A stretch of DNA of 55,797 bases from Gamarada debralockiae (taxonomy: Eukaryota > Ascomycota > Leotiomycetes > Helotiales > Hyphodiscaceae), in assembly GCA_002803225.1 (NCBI GenBank), contig NXFV01000384.1, forward strand, positions 1-55,797. The letters run 5' to 3'. Made by a program: the position numbers and the translations under genes. Below are positions 55,613 through 55,797 of this stretch, piece after piece. Below the pieces are notes generated by a model. It had not been told where the DNA came from and made no database searches. It worked only from the letters and a program-made list of their open reading frames with translations. Position 1 is the stretch's first letter, and each line of letters starts with the position of its first letter.

Positions 55613-55797
55613 GACAGTCTGGCGATTTGTCACCTGACTTCTAGGCGATTTGCTGGCCCCTTGTTGGCGCGAGCTAACAAGGCCGCCGTGGGCTGTCGCC
55701 TGACCACGCCTGACCACGCCTGACCACGCCTGGCGACGCGTGACTCACGCGTGACTCACGCGTTCATACGGGAGCCTAGTGTGCCAGCGCGTCCGGG
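55612..55797 (+). repeat. TGTGACAG repeat, copy C (runs off the window)
   Basis: The copy begins TGTGACAGTCTGGCGATTTG at about 55612, in the same orientation as copy A. It contains three tandem CCTGACCACG units (about 55700-55730) and two TGACTCACGCG units, then GGAGCCTAGTGTGCCAGCGC, which aligns with copy B read in reverse. The 3' half lies beyond the window. It interrupts the MULE relic. Confidence 0.7.

Noticed and set aside
10..55700. tRNA, rRNA or CRISPR features
   Set aside because: I looked for tRNA T-loop/A-box patterns, rRNA-like stretches and regularly spaced direct repeats and found none that hold; CRISPR is not expected in a fungal nuclear sequence.
55700..55735. Tandem CCTGACCACG units as a satellite
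   Set aside because: Only three units, and they lie inside repeat copy C, so they are part of that element.

Overview
This window is nuclear DNA of a filamentous ascomycete (Pezizomycotina; Leotiomycetes is my best guess, by inference only). The evidence is short GT..AG introns, mostly 42-100 nt with CTRAC-like branch sites, together with typical mould gene families: OPT and SulP transporters, a Pmt4 mannosyltransferase, a DapB-type dipeptidyl peptidase, GPI-anchored Ser-rich wall proteins, a HET-domain gene, and relics of piggyBac and MULE transposons. Exon joins below were made by eye from splice sites, frame and family alignment.

Layout. 1-2.1 kb is gene-free repeat DNA (a pogo/Fot-type MITE, a foldback element, and one copy of a TGTGACAG...CTGTCACA repeat). 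2.1-9.4 kb is a metal-transport locus: a chromate (CHR) transporter, a large Cu+ P-type ATPase and, divergent from it, a Ctr-type copper importer whose frame is broken. 10.6-13.6 kb is an oligopeptide (OPT) transporter. 14.1-17.0 kb holds two GPI-anchored Kre9/Knh1-like paralogues. 17.9-18.8 kb has a small secreted cysteine-rich protein and a MYND-finger gene with a spliced 5' leader. 19.9-23.5 kb has PMT4 and a divergent mitochondrial RidA/Mmf1 gene with a 14-nt exon. 23.6-28.9 kb carries a DgoD-like sugar-acid dehydratase, an aspartic-protease homologue lacking both catalytic aspartates, a methyltransferase remnant, and a rhamnogalacturonan acetylesterase. 30.3-41.6 kb holds a SulP/STAS anion transporter, NAD(P)H-hydrate dehydratase, DapB, and a protein with internal repeats.

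From about 42 kb to the end the character changes to an accessory, transposon-rich island. It contains an ankyrin-gene ruin, a piggyBac relic, several copies of the TGTGACAG repeat, MITEs and a MULE relic. They surround three intact-looking genes: a HET-domain protein with two C-terminal WW-like modules, a four-helix membrane protein with a coiled coil, and a convergent 474-residue protein of unknown function. Such surroundings are usual for fungal non-self-recognition loci. I see no established multi-gene system by name, so the HET-WW/membrane-protein/474-residue trio is the best candidate for something undescribed.
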